From Reclinomonas americana ATCC 50394 (Eukaryota; Jakobida; Jakobea; Jakobida), in assembly GCA_048213135.1 (NCBI GenBank), contig PS015306.1:94001-120712 (forward strand): a stretch of 26,712 nt of DNA. Direction: 5' to 3'. A program made the translations under genes and the position numbers. A model generated the notes under the pieces. That model ran no database searches, was not told the DNA's origin, and worked only from the letters and a program-made list of their open reading frames with translations. This document shows, one piece after another, positions 17,743 through 26,712 of the stretch (the stretch's first letter is position 1; every line of letters starts with the position of its first letter).

Positions 17743-18279
17743 AGCGTTTCTCTCGAGTCGCACGCTTTGAGGATGAGAAAATTCGGAGTGCGCTCGGAGT
17801 GAGCGGAAAAATGGGGACGTTGTTGGTGTGTTTTGTATGTGTGGAACGCGCTGGTGTTGCGGCGCTGTGCCTCTCGCGTACACACTCCGGTGTCACAGTG
17901 TGTGCTGCTGCGCGCGCGCAATGCGTGTGACTGCTGCAACGGGTGGGTAAAGTTTCAAGAGTTTTCGACCGGGTTTCGCGGGTTTTTCTCACACTCACAC
18001 TCACGGCGCAACACACCCCTGCGAGCGCACGCAGACGCACAGGCTCTCTCTCTCTTCCCTGGGTGACGAGAGAGAGAGAGAGAGCAGAGAGAGAGAGTGA
18101 GAGAGGAGAAAAGAGACCACGACGTCGGACATGAAATCGACTTCACACTCCTCTCTGCCTTGTTTTCTCACAGACAGACACACACACGCAGCCGCTATCA
18201 CACACAGACGCTGACCGATACCCACTCACGTCGGGAAATATGGATATTTTCGTGGGACAGCTCCTCGCTCAATTTGGCA
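17743..18279. promoter_or_regulatory. Divergent intergenic region, GCLC / PsbP-like gene
   Basis: About 537 bases separate two start codons on opposite strands and must carry both promoters and leaders. It contains a GA microsatellite and, 30 bases before the plus-strand ATG, the inverted repeat AAATAT-GG-ATATTT (18236-18249). No TATA element can be assigned with confidence. The role is inferred from position. Confidence 0.4.
18068..18115. repeat. (GA)n microsatellite
   Basis: An interrupted GAGAGA tract lies in the shared upstream region of GCLC and the PsbP-like gene. It is one of many purine-rich tracts on the plus strand of this window. Confidence 0.85.
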
Positions 18280-21200
18280 ATGGAGGTTGGCGCGGAATCA
18301 CTTCCTCAGCCGCCGCCACCGGCCTCGCCACAAGACAGCGAGCGGCCGCCGCCTCCACGCACACCAGAACCACCCGCACTCCTGCGCATTCACGAAGACG
18401 AGGAGGATGACGGAGAGGAAGAGGACGATGAGGAAGAGGAAGAAGAAGAAGAGACCATCACTCCCACACCTCTGCAAATCAAACCGCCTTCCCCACCACC
18501 CCTGGTCAGCGCAGAAGCCGCTGCGCGCATGATCCCACCACAGCCACCATCGCCCTCGTCAATGGACGACGCACCANNNNNNNNNNNNNNNNNNNNGCCG
18601 GCGGCGTAACGGTTGATGGAGGAGCCGGCGGGCCAATGGAGCCACTGATGATGGCTTGCTGGTGGGATACCGGCAGGCGACGGAGCCCGCTGCTGCGTGC
18701 GGCCACGGCGGCGGTGCGGTGGTGCAAGTGGTGCAGGTGATGACGTGTGGCGCTGCTGCTGCTCGCGCCACCGCCACCACCAGCACCGCCGCCGGAGCCG
18801 AGCGAGGACGAGGAGGACGAGGAGGAGGAGCCTGTGGTGGAGCGGCGCAGAGGATGTGGATGCGGNNNNNNNNNNNNNNNNNNNNNNNNNNNNNNNNNNN
18901 NNNNNNNNNNNNNNNNNNNNNNNNNNNNNNNNNNNNNNNNNNNNNNNNNNNNNNNNNNNNNNNNNNNNNNNNNNNNNNNNNNNNNNNNNNNNNNNNNNNN
19001 NNNNNNNNNNNNNNNNNNNNNNNNNNNNNNNNNNNNNNNNNNNNNNNNNNNNNNNNNNNNNNNNNNNNNNNNNNNNNNNNNNNNNNNNNNNNNNNNNNNN
19101 NNNNNNNNNNNNNNNNNNNNNNNNNNNNNNNNNNNNNNNNNNNNNNNNNNNNNNNNNNNNNNNNNNNNNNNNNNNNNNNNNNNNNNNNNNNNNNNNNNNN
19201 NNNNNNNNNNNNNNNNNNNNNNNNNNNNNNNNNNNNNNNNNNNNNNNNNNNNNNNNNNNNNNNNNNNNNNNNNNNNNNNNNNNNNNNNNNNNNNNNNNNN
19301 NNNNNNNNNNNNNNNNNNNNNNNNNNNNNNNNNNNNNNNNNNNNNNNNNNNNNNNNNNNNNNNNNNNNNNNNNNNNNNNNNNNNNNNNNNNNNNNNNNNN
19401 NNNNNNNNNNNNNNNNNNNNNNNNNNNNNNNNNNNNNNNNNNNNNNNNNNNNNNNNNNNNNNNNNNNNNNNNNNNNNNNNNNNNNNNNNNNNNNNNNNNN
19501 NNNNNNNNNNNNNNNNNNNNNNNNNNNNNNNNNNNNNNNNNNNNNNNNNNNNNNNNNNNNNNNNNNNNNNNNNNNNNNNNNNNNNNNNNNNNNNNNNNNN
19601 NNNNNNNNNNNNNNNNNNNNNNNNNNNNNNNNNNNNNNNNNNNNNNNNNNNNNNNNNNNNNNNNNNNNNNNNNNNNNNNNNNNNNNNNNNNNNNNNNNNN
19701 NNNNNNNNNNNNNNNNNNNNNNNNNNNNNNNNNNNNNNNNNNNNNNNNNNNNNNNNNNNNNNNNNNNNNNNNNNNNNNNNNNNNNNNNNNNNNNNNNNNN
19801 NNNNNNNNNNNNNNNNNNNNNNNACAACCGCAACCGCCGCCGCCTCCTCCTCCTCCGCCTCCACCGCAGCAGCCGCCGCTAACGGTTATCACGGCCACGG
19901 TGTCGACTACGCCGCCGGCCGGTCGACTGACGAGTAACATTATCGTGATGCCGAGTCCGTATCCGTCGTCTACGGCGGCCAACTCGCCGCCGGTGCCACT
20001 GTCGCGAGCATGGGAGGATTGGCGCACGCTGCGGCTGCTCAATAGTGGGCTTACGGTCATGCATCCGCCCTCGTGGCGAGCGTTGCGAGTGAGTCTCTTT
20101 TCTTTTTCCCATCAGTTGTCAGTCATGAGACAGCATGTGCTGAAGGGATTGGTGTGTGGTAGGTCGATGGTGAGGCAGAGCTGATGTTGGAAGACAAGCA
20201 TGCACTCGATGGGTTGCGTTGGCCTCTTGTATTTTCGTTCCATGCTGGCTGCAGATCGGTGTGTGCTCACATGCGTCGCAGACCGGTGACCATGACGGTG
20301 GTGCTGGAGGATGTCCGTGCACATCCGCGTCTCGATCCGCAGCGGTACGCGGAGATGAGCATCAATCAGCATATCGTCAGTGACTCTGGTCGCGTACTAC
20401 TGTGCAGTGCGCATCGATGGCTGCAGATGACTGACTCGTGAAACGAAACTACGCAGTGCTGGAGTTGTTGCAGCCAAAGATGCGCTCGCGTATCAACGTG
20501 TGCGACCGTGAGACGTGGAGTTTTGCGTTCAGCGCGCCGCAAGCGCAGCCGACTCGTGGCAAGAATTGTTTCTGGTGTGTGTGGGGGGTGTGTCTCTGTG
20601 TGTTTGTGCGAGTTGTCTCGATGCTAATGTCGCTGGCAGGATGAACGTCTTCAAAGTCGGCACCACCTTTCTCATCGTCAACTGCTTCTGCCACGCCGAC
20701 AAGTACGAGCGACTAAAGCCCGTCTTTCAGCAAGTGCTGCTGCGCATGGAGATTGACCGCACACTCGAGCGACGCATGTCCTTGCCGTTTCAGGGTTCGT
20801 CACAGCACAGTCGCACTGTATCAGTGTGCTCCCGCAGGTCGTCTCACTGTGTACACAATGTTTGTCTGTGTGTGTGTGTAGGATCGGCGGTGCAGAGCTA
20901 CCATTTCATCGGCAAGCCCATCAGCTTTGATGTGCCGACGTACTGGGTGCGCCAGGAGGAACAGGATGAATCGACGGCATTTGCGCGTTTCCAGATGCCT
21001 GTCATTGCGCTGGATCGCGCTTCGCAGCAGCAGTGTCGCTACCTCACGTTCATGCTCATTGACGAAGGCAAGGTCGCCGAAATGTGGAATGTGGTTGGCT
21101 TTGCAGTTGCGGCGCGCTGTCCCCACCACGACCCTGTGTCAGTCGCATCAAAATTCTTACCCCCGTGCGCAGAAAGAAGTCAAGCGCACCTTCCGCGAGG

Positions 21201-22899
21201 GTGTCGCCTGTTCCACGACACTGGAGGAGTCGGTGAACTTGAATGGACTCGTGTGCGTCCATATGGAGCTGTTGGTGGACGACGGCACCGACAAGAACAT
21301 TATCGACGTGTGGGCCTGGTTGTGTCCGTGTCGCGAGTTGCGTTGGAATGGCGTCGTGCTTCTCTTCATGGCAGGCACTGAGCGACGATGTACAGAGGCG
21401 ACGGCGAGCTGGTGCAGCACGGCTTCACGGCCGTGTTTTCGTGCCCGGCTCCCTATTACGACATTTATAAGGGCTGCTGCCACGAGGTCATGCACACGCT
21501 GCGCATGTCTTCCGATTTCAAGTATGCACGAAAGAATGTCGGTGAGTGGTGTGACGCGCACGCCAAGTTCCCCCCAACGCGCTCGCCAACCCAGCCTGCC
21601 AGATCTCGATGTTGTGGTGTGCTACACATTTCCGACGGAGGGCTGCAGCGTGGCCGTTCCGGTGCCGTGGCTGCGCATCTCCAACAATGTTGCGCCCGAC
21701 CGCCCATCTTTCCTTTTGTGCCGCGTGCTCACGGTTGGGGAGGCAGGAGCGCAACTCGATCGAGTTTGTTGTCACGACGCTGGTGACGGAGGAGGTGGTG
21801 GGCCAGCTGGAAGTGATTTGGCGCGATGTGTCGGCGCAGCCGAGCATCACGATTGAGGAGTACGCGCAGCTCAACTTTGACAAGATTGTGAATGCTGTCG
21901 ATACGCAGTCGGCCTCGGAGAGCTCGATGAAGATTGTGAAGCATATTGAGCGGTGTTCCATTGGTCGTGGGTCGGCCACGCGACCGGCGTGCAAGTTTGC
22001 GGTGAGAGGGTGTAGAAGGGGAAGGGAGGGGAAGGGTAAAAGGGGGAGGGAGGGGAAGGGGGAAGGGGGAAGGGAGTGCTTGTCTCTGTTATGCACCAGG
22101 TAGCACATGCAGATGAGGTTAGAGGAAGACTGGAAGAAAGATGAAAGAAGGGATACCAACCATTGCCATTTACCAAGTGGAAGAGTGTCTGCCTCTGTTG
22201 TTCGCCAAGGTGCACGGAAAGCAGGGCCTCCAGCGAGACACGAAGAGAGAACGCATGGAGACTGGGAAGGGAGTGCCTTGTCATTCACCAAGTGAAGATC
22301 GAAGGGGGAGGGAGAGAGAATGAGGGCAAAGAGTTTCTGCCTCTGCAATTCTTCAAGAGAAACATGCAGATGGTCCTTGATGGAGATGGGAAGAGAATCA
22401 GGAGGGAGAGAGAAGAGAATAATTGCACATCTCTAAGTTTCACCAAGTTTTCTCCTGCAGATATACGTCGAAGGAGACAGGAAGAGGGAGAGAGAGATAG
22501 AGAGAGAGAGAGAAAGACAGAGAAATCTAGAGATACAGAGGGTGGAGGAAGTGCGTGTCTCTGTCATTCACCAAGCGGTTCGCGCACGTGGGTTTGAGGA
22601 AAGGGAGAAGAAATTGCCCTTATCTCCAGTTCACCGTCGACCCCCGCAGATGAGCTTTGTCGACGAAGACGAGGAGGGCGCCGATCTGCACAGCTACTAC
22701 GTGTGGTATTTCATGCTGGATGGCATGAAAGCATGGTCGCTGCAGCTGCTGGTGTTTGAAGAGGTTTCTCTCTCTTCTCTGTCTCTCCCCCTGCCTCCTC
22801 CCTCAGTGCGTCGTATTTTCTCACATCCACACGCAGTTCGACGAGAGCGAGCGCACCCTCGACCTCCTCGTTGCGCCATCCTTCAAGACATTAAAGTAA
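18280..22899 (+). CDS. Acidic/proline-rich protein with three PsbP/Mog1/DUF1795-like domains, interrupted by gaps
   Basis: No named family is recognised with certainty. The start at 18280 (MEVGAESLPQPPPP) is followed by proline-rich and Glu/Asp-run sequence, then gaps. Exons after the gaps: up to 20088, 20163-20212, 20282-20388, 20457-20574, 20640-20794, 20882-21105, 21173-21336, 21396-21541, 21603-21688, 21747-22001, 22650-22763, 22837-22899; phases agree throughout (493 residues from 20163). Three successive units share one layout. A short segment around P-x-x-W comes first (MHPPSWRAL, FDVPTYWVR, VPVPWLRIS). Next is a beta-rich stretch with an amphipathic helix (DPQRYAEMSINQ; TIEEYAQLNFDKI). 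Last is a beta strand plus helix (FLIVNCFCHADKYERLKPVF; FTAVFSCPAPYYDIYKG; WSLQLLVFEEFDESERTLDL). That is how bacterial DUF1795 and PsbP-like domains read; the fold call is inference. Four donors are GTTGCG. The link between the N-terminal part and the domains crosses unresolved sequence, so they could in principle be two genes. Confidence 0.6.
18577..18596. other. Assembly gap, 20 N
   Basis: A nominal-length gap inside the proline-rich coding region. True size is unknown. Confidence 1.
18597..18865. other. Short sequence island between two gaps, orientation uncertain
   Basis: 269 bases of very GC-rich low-complexity sequence. On the plus strand the only proline/acid-rich frame fitting the host gene (APPPPPAPPPEPSEDEEDEE) is interrupted upstream. 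On the minus strand one frame is open across the whole island. It may contain an intron, or may have been placed in the wrong orientation. Confidence 0.4.
18866..19823. other. Assembly gap, 958 N
   Basis: Unresolved bases within the PsbP-like gene. Frames drawn across it are artefacts. The flanks are proline-coding repeats, which may explain why assembly failed here. Confidence 1.
22002..22649 (+). repeat. Inflated intron (648 bases) built of degenerate purine-rich repeats
   Basis: The intron lies between the codons for CKFA and MSFVDEDEE of the PsbP-like gene, with donor GTGAGAGG and acceptor CCCGCAG. It is about ten times the usual length. It contains GGGA/GA-rich filler and repeated variants of a motif like TCTCTGTCATTCACCAAG, visible near 22081, 22184, 22275, 22335, 22431 and 22557. 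This looks like a degenerate minisatellite with a period of roughly 60-120 bases. Confidence 0.75.
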
Positions 22900-22996
22900 A
22901 TCACCGTCGGTCTGCTTGTTAAAAGCCCCATTGCTTCATTCCATCTCTCGGTTGCGTTGGACACACTACTGGTCCTGTATGTGCTGCTTGTGCATC
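22900..22996. other. Convergent intergenic spacer
   Basis: 97 bases lie between the stop codons of the PsbP-like gene (plus) and NAA15 (minus). It must contain both 3' ends. No AATAAA signal is visible on either strand. Confidence 0.5.
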
Positions 22997-25900
22997 TCAT
23001 GCTGATGGTGCCACAAAGCAAGTGGCCAGCGGGAAATGCACCGCAAGCGCACTGCGGTACTTGACCTCCTCCTCCGCGCCAAACAGGTCATTCACCAGTT
23101 GAATTTGGTCAAAAAGGAAGTCCTGCACGACACCACACCATGTCAGTCACACTGTGTCTCGCAGTGGAGACGAATCGGCAGCACGACTCACCCGGCGGAA
23201 CTTGCAGTTCGCAAAGTTGTGCAGTGCGCGCAAGAGTGCTGCCGAGTTCTCCTCCGACGGTGCCAGCTCACGTGCGCAGCGTGCGTACATCACACGGCCC
23301 TCATATGATGCGCGTGTGGCGTCCGAGCGACCGTACGCCTCGTTAACTGCCACCGCACCCTGCGCGCCGTACAGTTGCACCGAGGCGATGCCCTCCGGAC
23401 CACGGAGTGTGGCAAGAACCGCCGGATGCAGGGTCGAAAAGTCGGCTTTCTCAACTGAGTGGAGAAGGGGAAAGGGAACAGGAATGTCAGCGGAACAGAA
23501 ACACACATACGTGCACATCCACGAGCACGCATACAATGACACACACTCATTCGCTCCTCTTTCTTCATGCAGACGACACGAAAAAGGAGTGACACTGATC
23601 TTGGTGGCCTTTGTCACAAAGTTCACAGGGACGGGGTGAAATAGAGAGAGAGAGAAAGACAGCGAGGCAGACAATCTCTCGACGAGGCAAAGGGGCTGAG
23701 TCAGAATCTTCTTCTCCTTCTTTGCTTGATATTCTCCTCCTCCTTCTACTCTTGACTTCTTCACGCAGACGACACGAAAAAGGAGTGACACTCTTCTTGG
23801 TGGCCTTTGTCACAAAGTTCACAGTGATGGAGTGGAATAGTAAGAGAAGGAAAGCGAGGCAGACAAACTCTCAAACAAGAGAATAGCAAATGAAGAGGCA
23901 AAGGGGCTGAGTCAGAATTTTCTTCTCCTTCTTCTTCTTCTTCTCTCCCTGTCTCTCACCATCAGCAAGGAAGTTCACGGTTAGCCGGTGCACGCGAGGA
24001 TCATCGCGCCATCTCGACTGCGCACGCTTCACACTTCGCAAGTAGGCCAACCACAACTCTGCACAGCGTCGCACGAATGTGAGGAGAGTGCTCGTGTGAG
24101 GGCGAACACGACATTGCACGAGACTCAACGCTGCGTCCGATACAACTCGCCAGCGAGCAAGTGCGTCTCCACCGCATCCGCCGCGTGCTCATTGAGTCTC
24201 CGCAAAAGCACTCGAGCCTCGCCGAGAGGATCCGCCACCTGAAGTGACGAGTGAGTGATGCACTCGACAGCAACGCTGCGGAATGCCGTCGCCTACCTTG
24301 ATGACTTGTGCGCCACGCAGCTCCTTGGCCGACGCATAAATCTCCACCGCACCCCTGGGCATCGCCGCCGCTGACGACGACGCTCCTTCTGATGGACCAG
24401 CCGCAGCGGAGCCGGAAGCGCCTGACGACGACGACGGTCCCTCGCTGTCCACGTCCGTGTCAGCCGGCGCGTCGCCACCCTTCTCTGTGAATATTTGGAG
24501 CGCACGCCACCGTGAGACCAACATCACCGACGGCACTGCCCGACTGTGAAGCATGACACGCAACTCTTCTTCTGCTTCTGCAAGTTCTTCTTGGCTTCGT
24601 GCTTCTTCTTCTTCTCCAGAGCCTTGCGCTGTGCACTGGTCATGGTGGCCATCAGCTTCTCGTCCTCGGATTTGCCCAGATCGGGATTGCCGGCGAGTTG
24701 CAAGAAGCCCTGTCGCCGGCAATGAGGGACACGCCATATGAAAGAGAAGGACAAGGACATGCGCACCGTGGCCAGTCGCACTGCGGCCTTGCGGTAGAAG
24801 CGACTCGAGAAAATCGAGTCCATCCACTCCAACAGAGCAATGTACGCTCGCAGGGTGCCCTTGCGCAGGCAGTAGCCGTGGAAGTCCCATTGATCCTCTA
24901 GGTGGTCCACAAAGAACTTGTCGACACACTTGAACTTGCCCATGGCTCCGATAAAGTCGCCGCGGCGCAGCAGGGCCTTGCCTTGTTGCAGCAGGTACCA
25001 CGACCATTGCATTTCGAAGGCGTTGTTTTCCTCCTAGGCAAGGGGAATTTAGGGGGAAGGGAGAAGGAAGGGAGAAGGAAGGGGAAGGAAGGGGAAGGGA
25101 GGGAGAGGAAAGGGAGAAAGAGAGACAAACGGAAGAGAGGGGAGGGATATAGAGAGAAAAAGGAAGTGAAGGAGAAAGGGCCAAGGAGACGAACGACGGA
25201 GAACGTGGAACTAAGGTGGAGAGAGGTGCGGAAACGGAGAAAGTAAAATGAGAAGGGTGAGGGACGAGTGAGAGGTGGTGGGGAGTGCAGAGAATGCGTG
25301 ATTGAGAAAGAGCGAGGAAGAGAGAGATAGTGAGAAAATGAAGAGCGACAAGAGGGAGGATGAGAGAGAGCGATCAACACGAATGAGGAGAAAAGAAGGA
25401 GAAGGGAATGGAGAAGAGATTGAGTGAGTAAGCACGAAGAATGGAAGCGAGAAGAGACACGAAGGGAAGGTGCAAAGGAGAGGGACGAGTGAGAGACGGA
25501 GAGAATGCGCAAACGAGAGAGTGGAGGAGATAGAGGGTGTGACACAGAAGAGTGACAGAGAGAACGGAGAAGAGAGAACCATGCAAAGTGAGAGTGAGGG
25601 ACAAGAAGACAAGCAGCAAGTGAAGTGAGAAGGGTGAGGGGCGGATGAGAAGGAGGAAGTGCAGAGAGTGAGCGATTAAGACAGAAAGCAGTAAGTGTGA
25701 CATGAGGAGCGACATCGCAGAGGAGAAGACAGGAAGTGAAGAGCGAAAGGGTGAGGGACGAGTGCTAGGCGAAGAAAAGTGCAGAGAGTGAGCGATTAAG
25801 ACAGAAAGCAGAAGATGGAGTGAAAAGAAGAGCGACAGAGAGAACGGCAAAGAGGGAGAAGAAGACTAAAAAAGTTGGCACCAGTCTTCGTGTGTCATTG

Positions 25901-26678
25901 CCTCCCACACACCTTCATAAACACCGATGCCGTCTCCTGCGCGCCCACCAGATTCCCAGCAGCCAGTGCGTACTTGACAGCCATCTTGTTGAGGTAGCGA
26001 TCGGCAATGTCCAACAAGCGGCCGGCCTCGGCCACCTCGGCCGCACCGAAATAGTCACCAGCGTGCTGGGTGGTCGAGCATTAACCTCTGAGAGGCGCGC
26101 GCGAAGAAACTCTCATCTCCAACAAAAAATACCTTCAGAATCTTGGCCTTGGCCAGATACACCTCCGCAATGGTGGGTGTGTGCTGCATGGCGCGCTCAA
26201 TGGTTGTCACGGCGCGATCGCTGGCACCGATTCGGTCGTAGTGCAGTGCGAGAGTCAGGTCGATAAATGGCGACACAATTGGCGACTCCGGCTGCACTCG
26301 CGACCATAAGACGCTTTGTAATGTGTTTGCGCACAGGACCACACACAAGTGCCTCCTCACCTGCGCTCCCGCCGCCGCCGCCTCACCCGGCATCGACAGT
26401 GGCACGCCGCGTTCCACACACGAATTGTAGTGCACCAAGAGCTCCTCAATCGCCGCCACCTTGGCGGCATCACCGTAGAGACCGACGAGGCTGGAGAACA
26501 GACTTGGAATGCACTTGCGCACGAATGCCGCAGCGTACTTGTGCAGGCGACGCAGGAACTGCTCGCCACGGGTGAAATCCAATGGCACGCGTTCCACCAT
26601 TCGCGATCTCGGATGCAAGCTCGCCAGTTGTGCGTACGTCTCTTCCAGAGTGCGCAAGCTGCGGTCATCCGGTGGTGA
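22997..26678 (-). CDS. NAA15: NatA N-terminal acetyltransferase auxiliary subunit, 5' part outside window
   Basis: NAA15 is the TPR scaffold that tethers the catalytic subunit NAA10 to ribosomes for co-translational N-terminal acetylation. Exons: 26678-26361, 26291-26133, 26065-25913, 25033-24767, 24709-24565, 24484-24297, 24238-24130, 24058-23960, 23454-23192, 23122-22997; 608 residues are visible, corresponding to the C-terminal two thirds of the animal protein. Landmarks: VPLDFTRGEQFLRRLHKY, AAKVAAIEELLVHYNSC, LALHYDRIGASDRAV, TPTIAEVYLAKAKILKHAGD, WDFHGYCLRKGTLRAYI, the lysine-rich stretch SAQRKALEKKKKHEAKKNLQ, a Ser/Gly/Ala-rich acidic linker, AVETHLLAGELY, LRSVKRAQ and a C-terminus ALAVHFPLATCFVAPSA equivalent to ALAFMPPG in animals. 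One donor is GTTGCG (24564) and one GTTGAG (24129). Two introns are inflated by repeats. Further 5' exons lie beyond 26712. Confidence 0.95.
23557..23950. repeat. Two-copy tandem duplication (period about 196 bases) inside a NAA15 intron
   Basis: Both copies begin with GCAGACGACACGAAAAAGG (about 23569 and 23765). They continue with GGTGGCCTTTGTCACAAAG and end with AGGCAAAGGGGCTGAGTCAG and a CTTCTTCTCC run. The copies differ by substitutions and small insertions. They account for most of the 505-base intron 23455-23959. Confidence 0.9.
25034..25912. repeat. Inflated NAA15 intron (879 bases), purine-rich on the plus strand, with direct repeats
   Basis: The plus strand is almost all G and A, so the sense (minus) strand is one long pyrimidine tract. 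A 33-base-or-longer segment starting AGTGCAGAGAGTGAGCGATT recurs at about 25657 and 25779. Related GGGTGAGGGACGAGTGAGAG units occur near 25256, 25480 and 25750. The donor (GTGTGTGG at 25912) and acceptor (CCTAG ending at 25034) are ordinary. Confidence 0.85.
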
Positions 26679-26684
26679 CTGCAG

Positions 26685-26712
26685 GGGAGAGAGAGAGAGG
26701 AAGAGAGGAGAG
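26685..26712. repeat. GA tract at window edge
   Basis: A purine run in the plus strand. On the minus strand it is the CT-rich tail of the NAA15 intron whose acceptor ends at 26679; the rest of the intron is outside the window. Confidence 0.8.

Noticed and set aside
18390-20060. Very long open frames crossing the N runs on both strands, as also at 13112-13984
   Set aside because: They exist only because N codons are not stops. The flanking real bases are low-complexity and not consistent with one protein.
22081-22600. CRISPR-like array of spaced repeats
   Set aside because: The genome is eukaryotic, copies are degenerate, spacing is irregular and the spacers are purine filler inside an intron.
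22870-22875. GTTGCG as a donor in the last exon of the PsbP-like gene
   Set aside because: Reading through gives a plausible helix (LLVAPSFKTLK) and an immediate stop, and no well-placed in-frame CAG acceptor follows. Not fully excluded.
23290-23822. Two minus-strand frames sharing a FVTKATK-like peptide as paralogous small genes
   Set aside because: They are the two copies of the intronic tandem duplication and are interrupted differently.

Overview
This is a nuclear, protein-coding segment from an unidentified, extremely intron-dense eukaryote, probably a protist. It carries seven genes, all of them eukaryotic: cytosolic and nuclear housekeeping proteins plus one secreted enzyme. The genes are separated by roughly 100-540 bases. 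Almost every gene is split by introns of about 57-93 bases with CT-rich tails, CTGAC/CTCAC-type branch motifs and AG acceptors. I assembled about 104 introns from conserved protein alignments and reading-frame continuity. Three complete models close exactly in frame: 1384, 294 and 719 residues. The animal/kinetoplastid type of glutamate-cysteine ligase argues against a land plant or green alga. I cannot name the lineage.

Layout, left to right. Bystin (minus, 3' end outside the window) is head to head with a 44-exon ABCC/MRP-type transporter (plus, 1447-8577). A secreted class 3 lipase (minus, 8709-10498) converges on the transporter. Behind it lies a three-RRM, SREK1-like splicing factor (minus, 10602 to at least 13205) whose 5' end runs into a 655-base gap. 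The catalytic subunit of glutamate-cysteine ligase (minus, 14398-17742) is head to head with a gene for a proline-rich/acidic protein that carries three domains resembling the PsbP/Mog1/DUF1795 fold (plus, 18280-22899, interrupted by two gaps). NAA15, the NatA auxiliary subunit (minus, from 22997 past the right edge), converges on it.

The genes are not an operon or pathway. One possible functional link is that glutathione made downstream of GCLC can be a co-substrate of MRP-type transporters; this is general knowledge, not evidence of co-regulation here.

The most interesting signal is in the introns. About one in five (22 of about 104) begins with GTTGCG, usually GTTGCGT, instead of the GTGAGT-like sequence of the others. 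These donors almost never have G as the last exon base (3 of 22), whereas the other transporter donors nearly always do (32 of 35). The class is anchored by nearly invariant protein segments in GCLC, the transporter, the lipase and NAA15. It looks like a second 5' splice-site class sharing the ordinary branch site and acceptor. Other notable points are microexons down to 10 bases, three introns inflated by purine-rich minisatellites, the triple-domain protein, and a transporter whose first nucleotide-binding domain has lost the catalytic-position acid.
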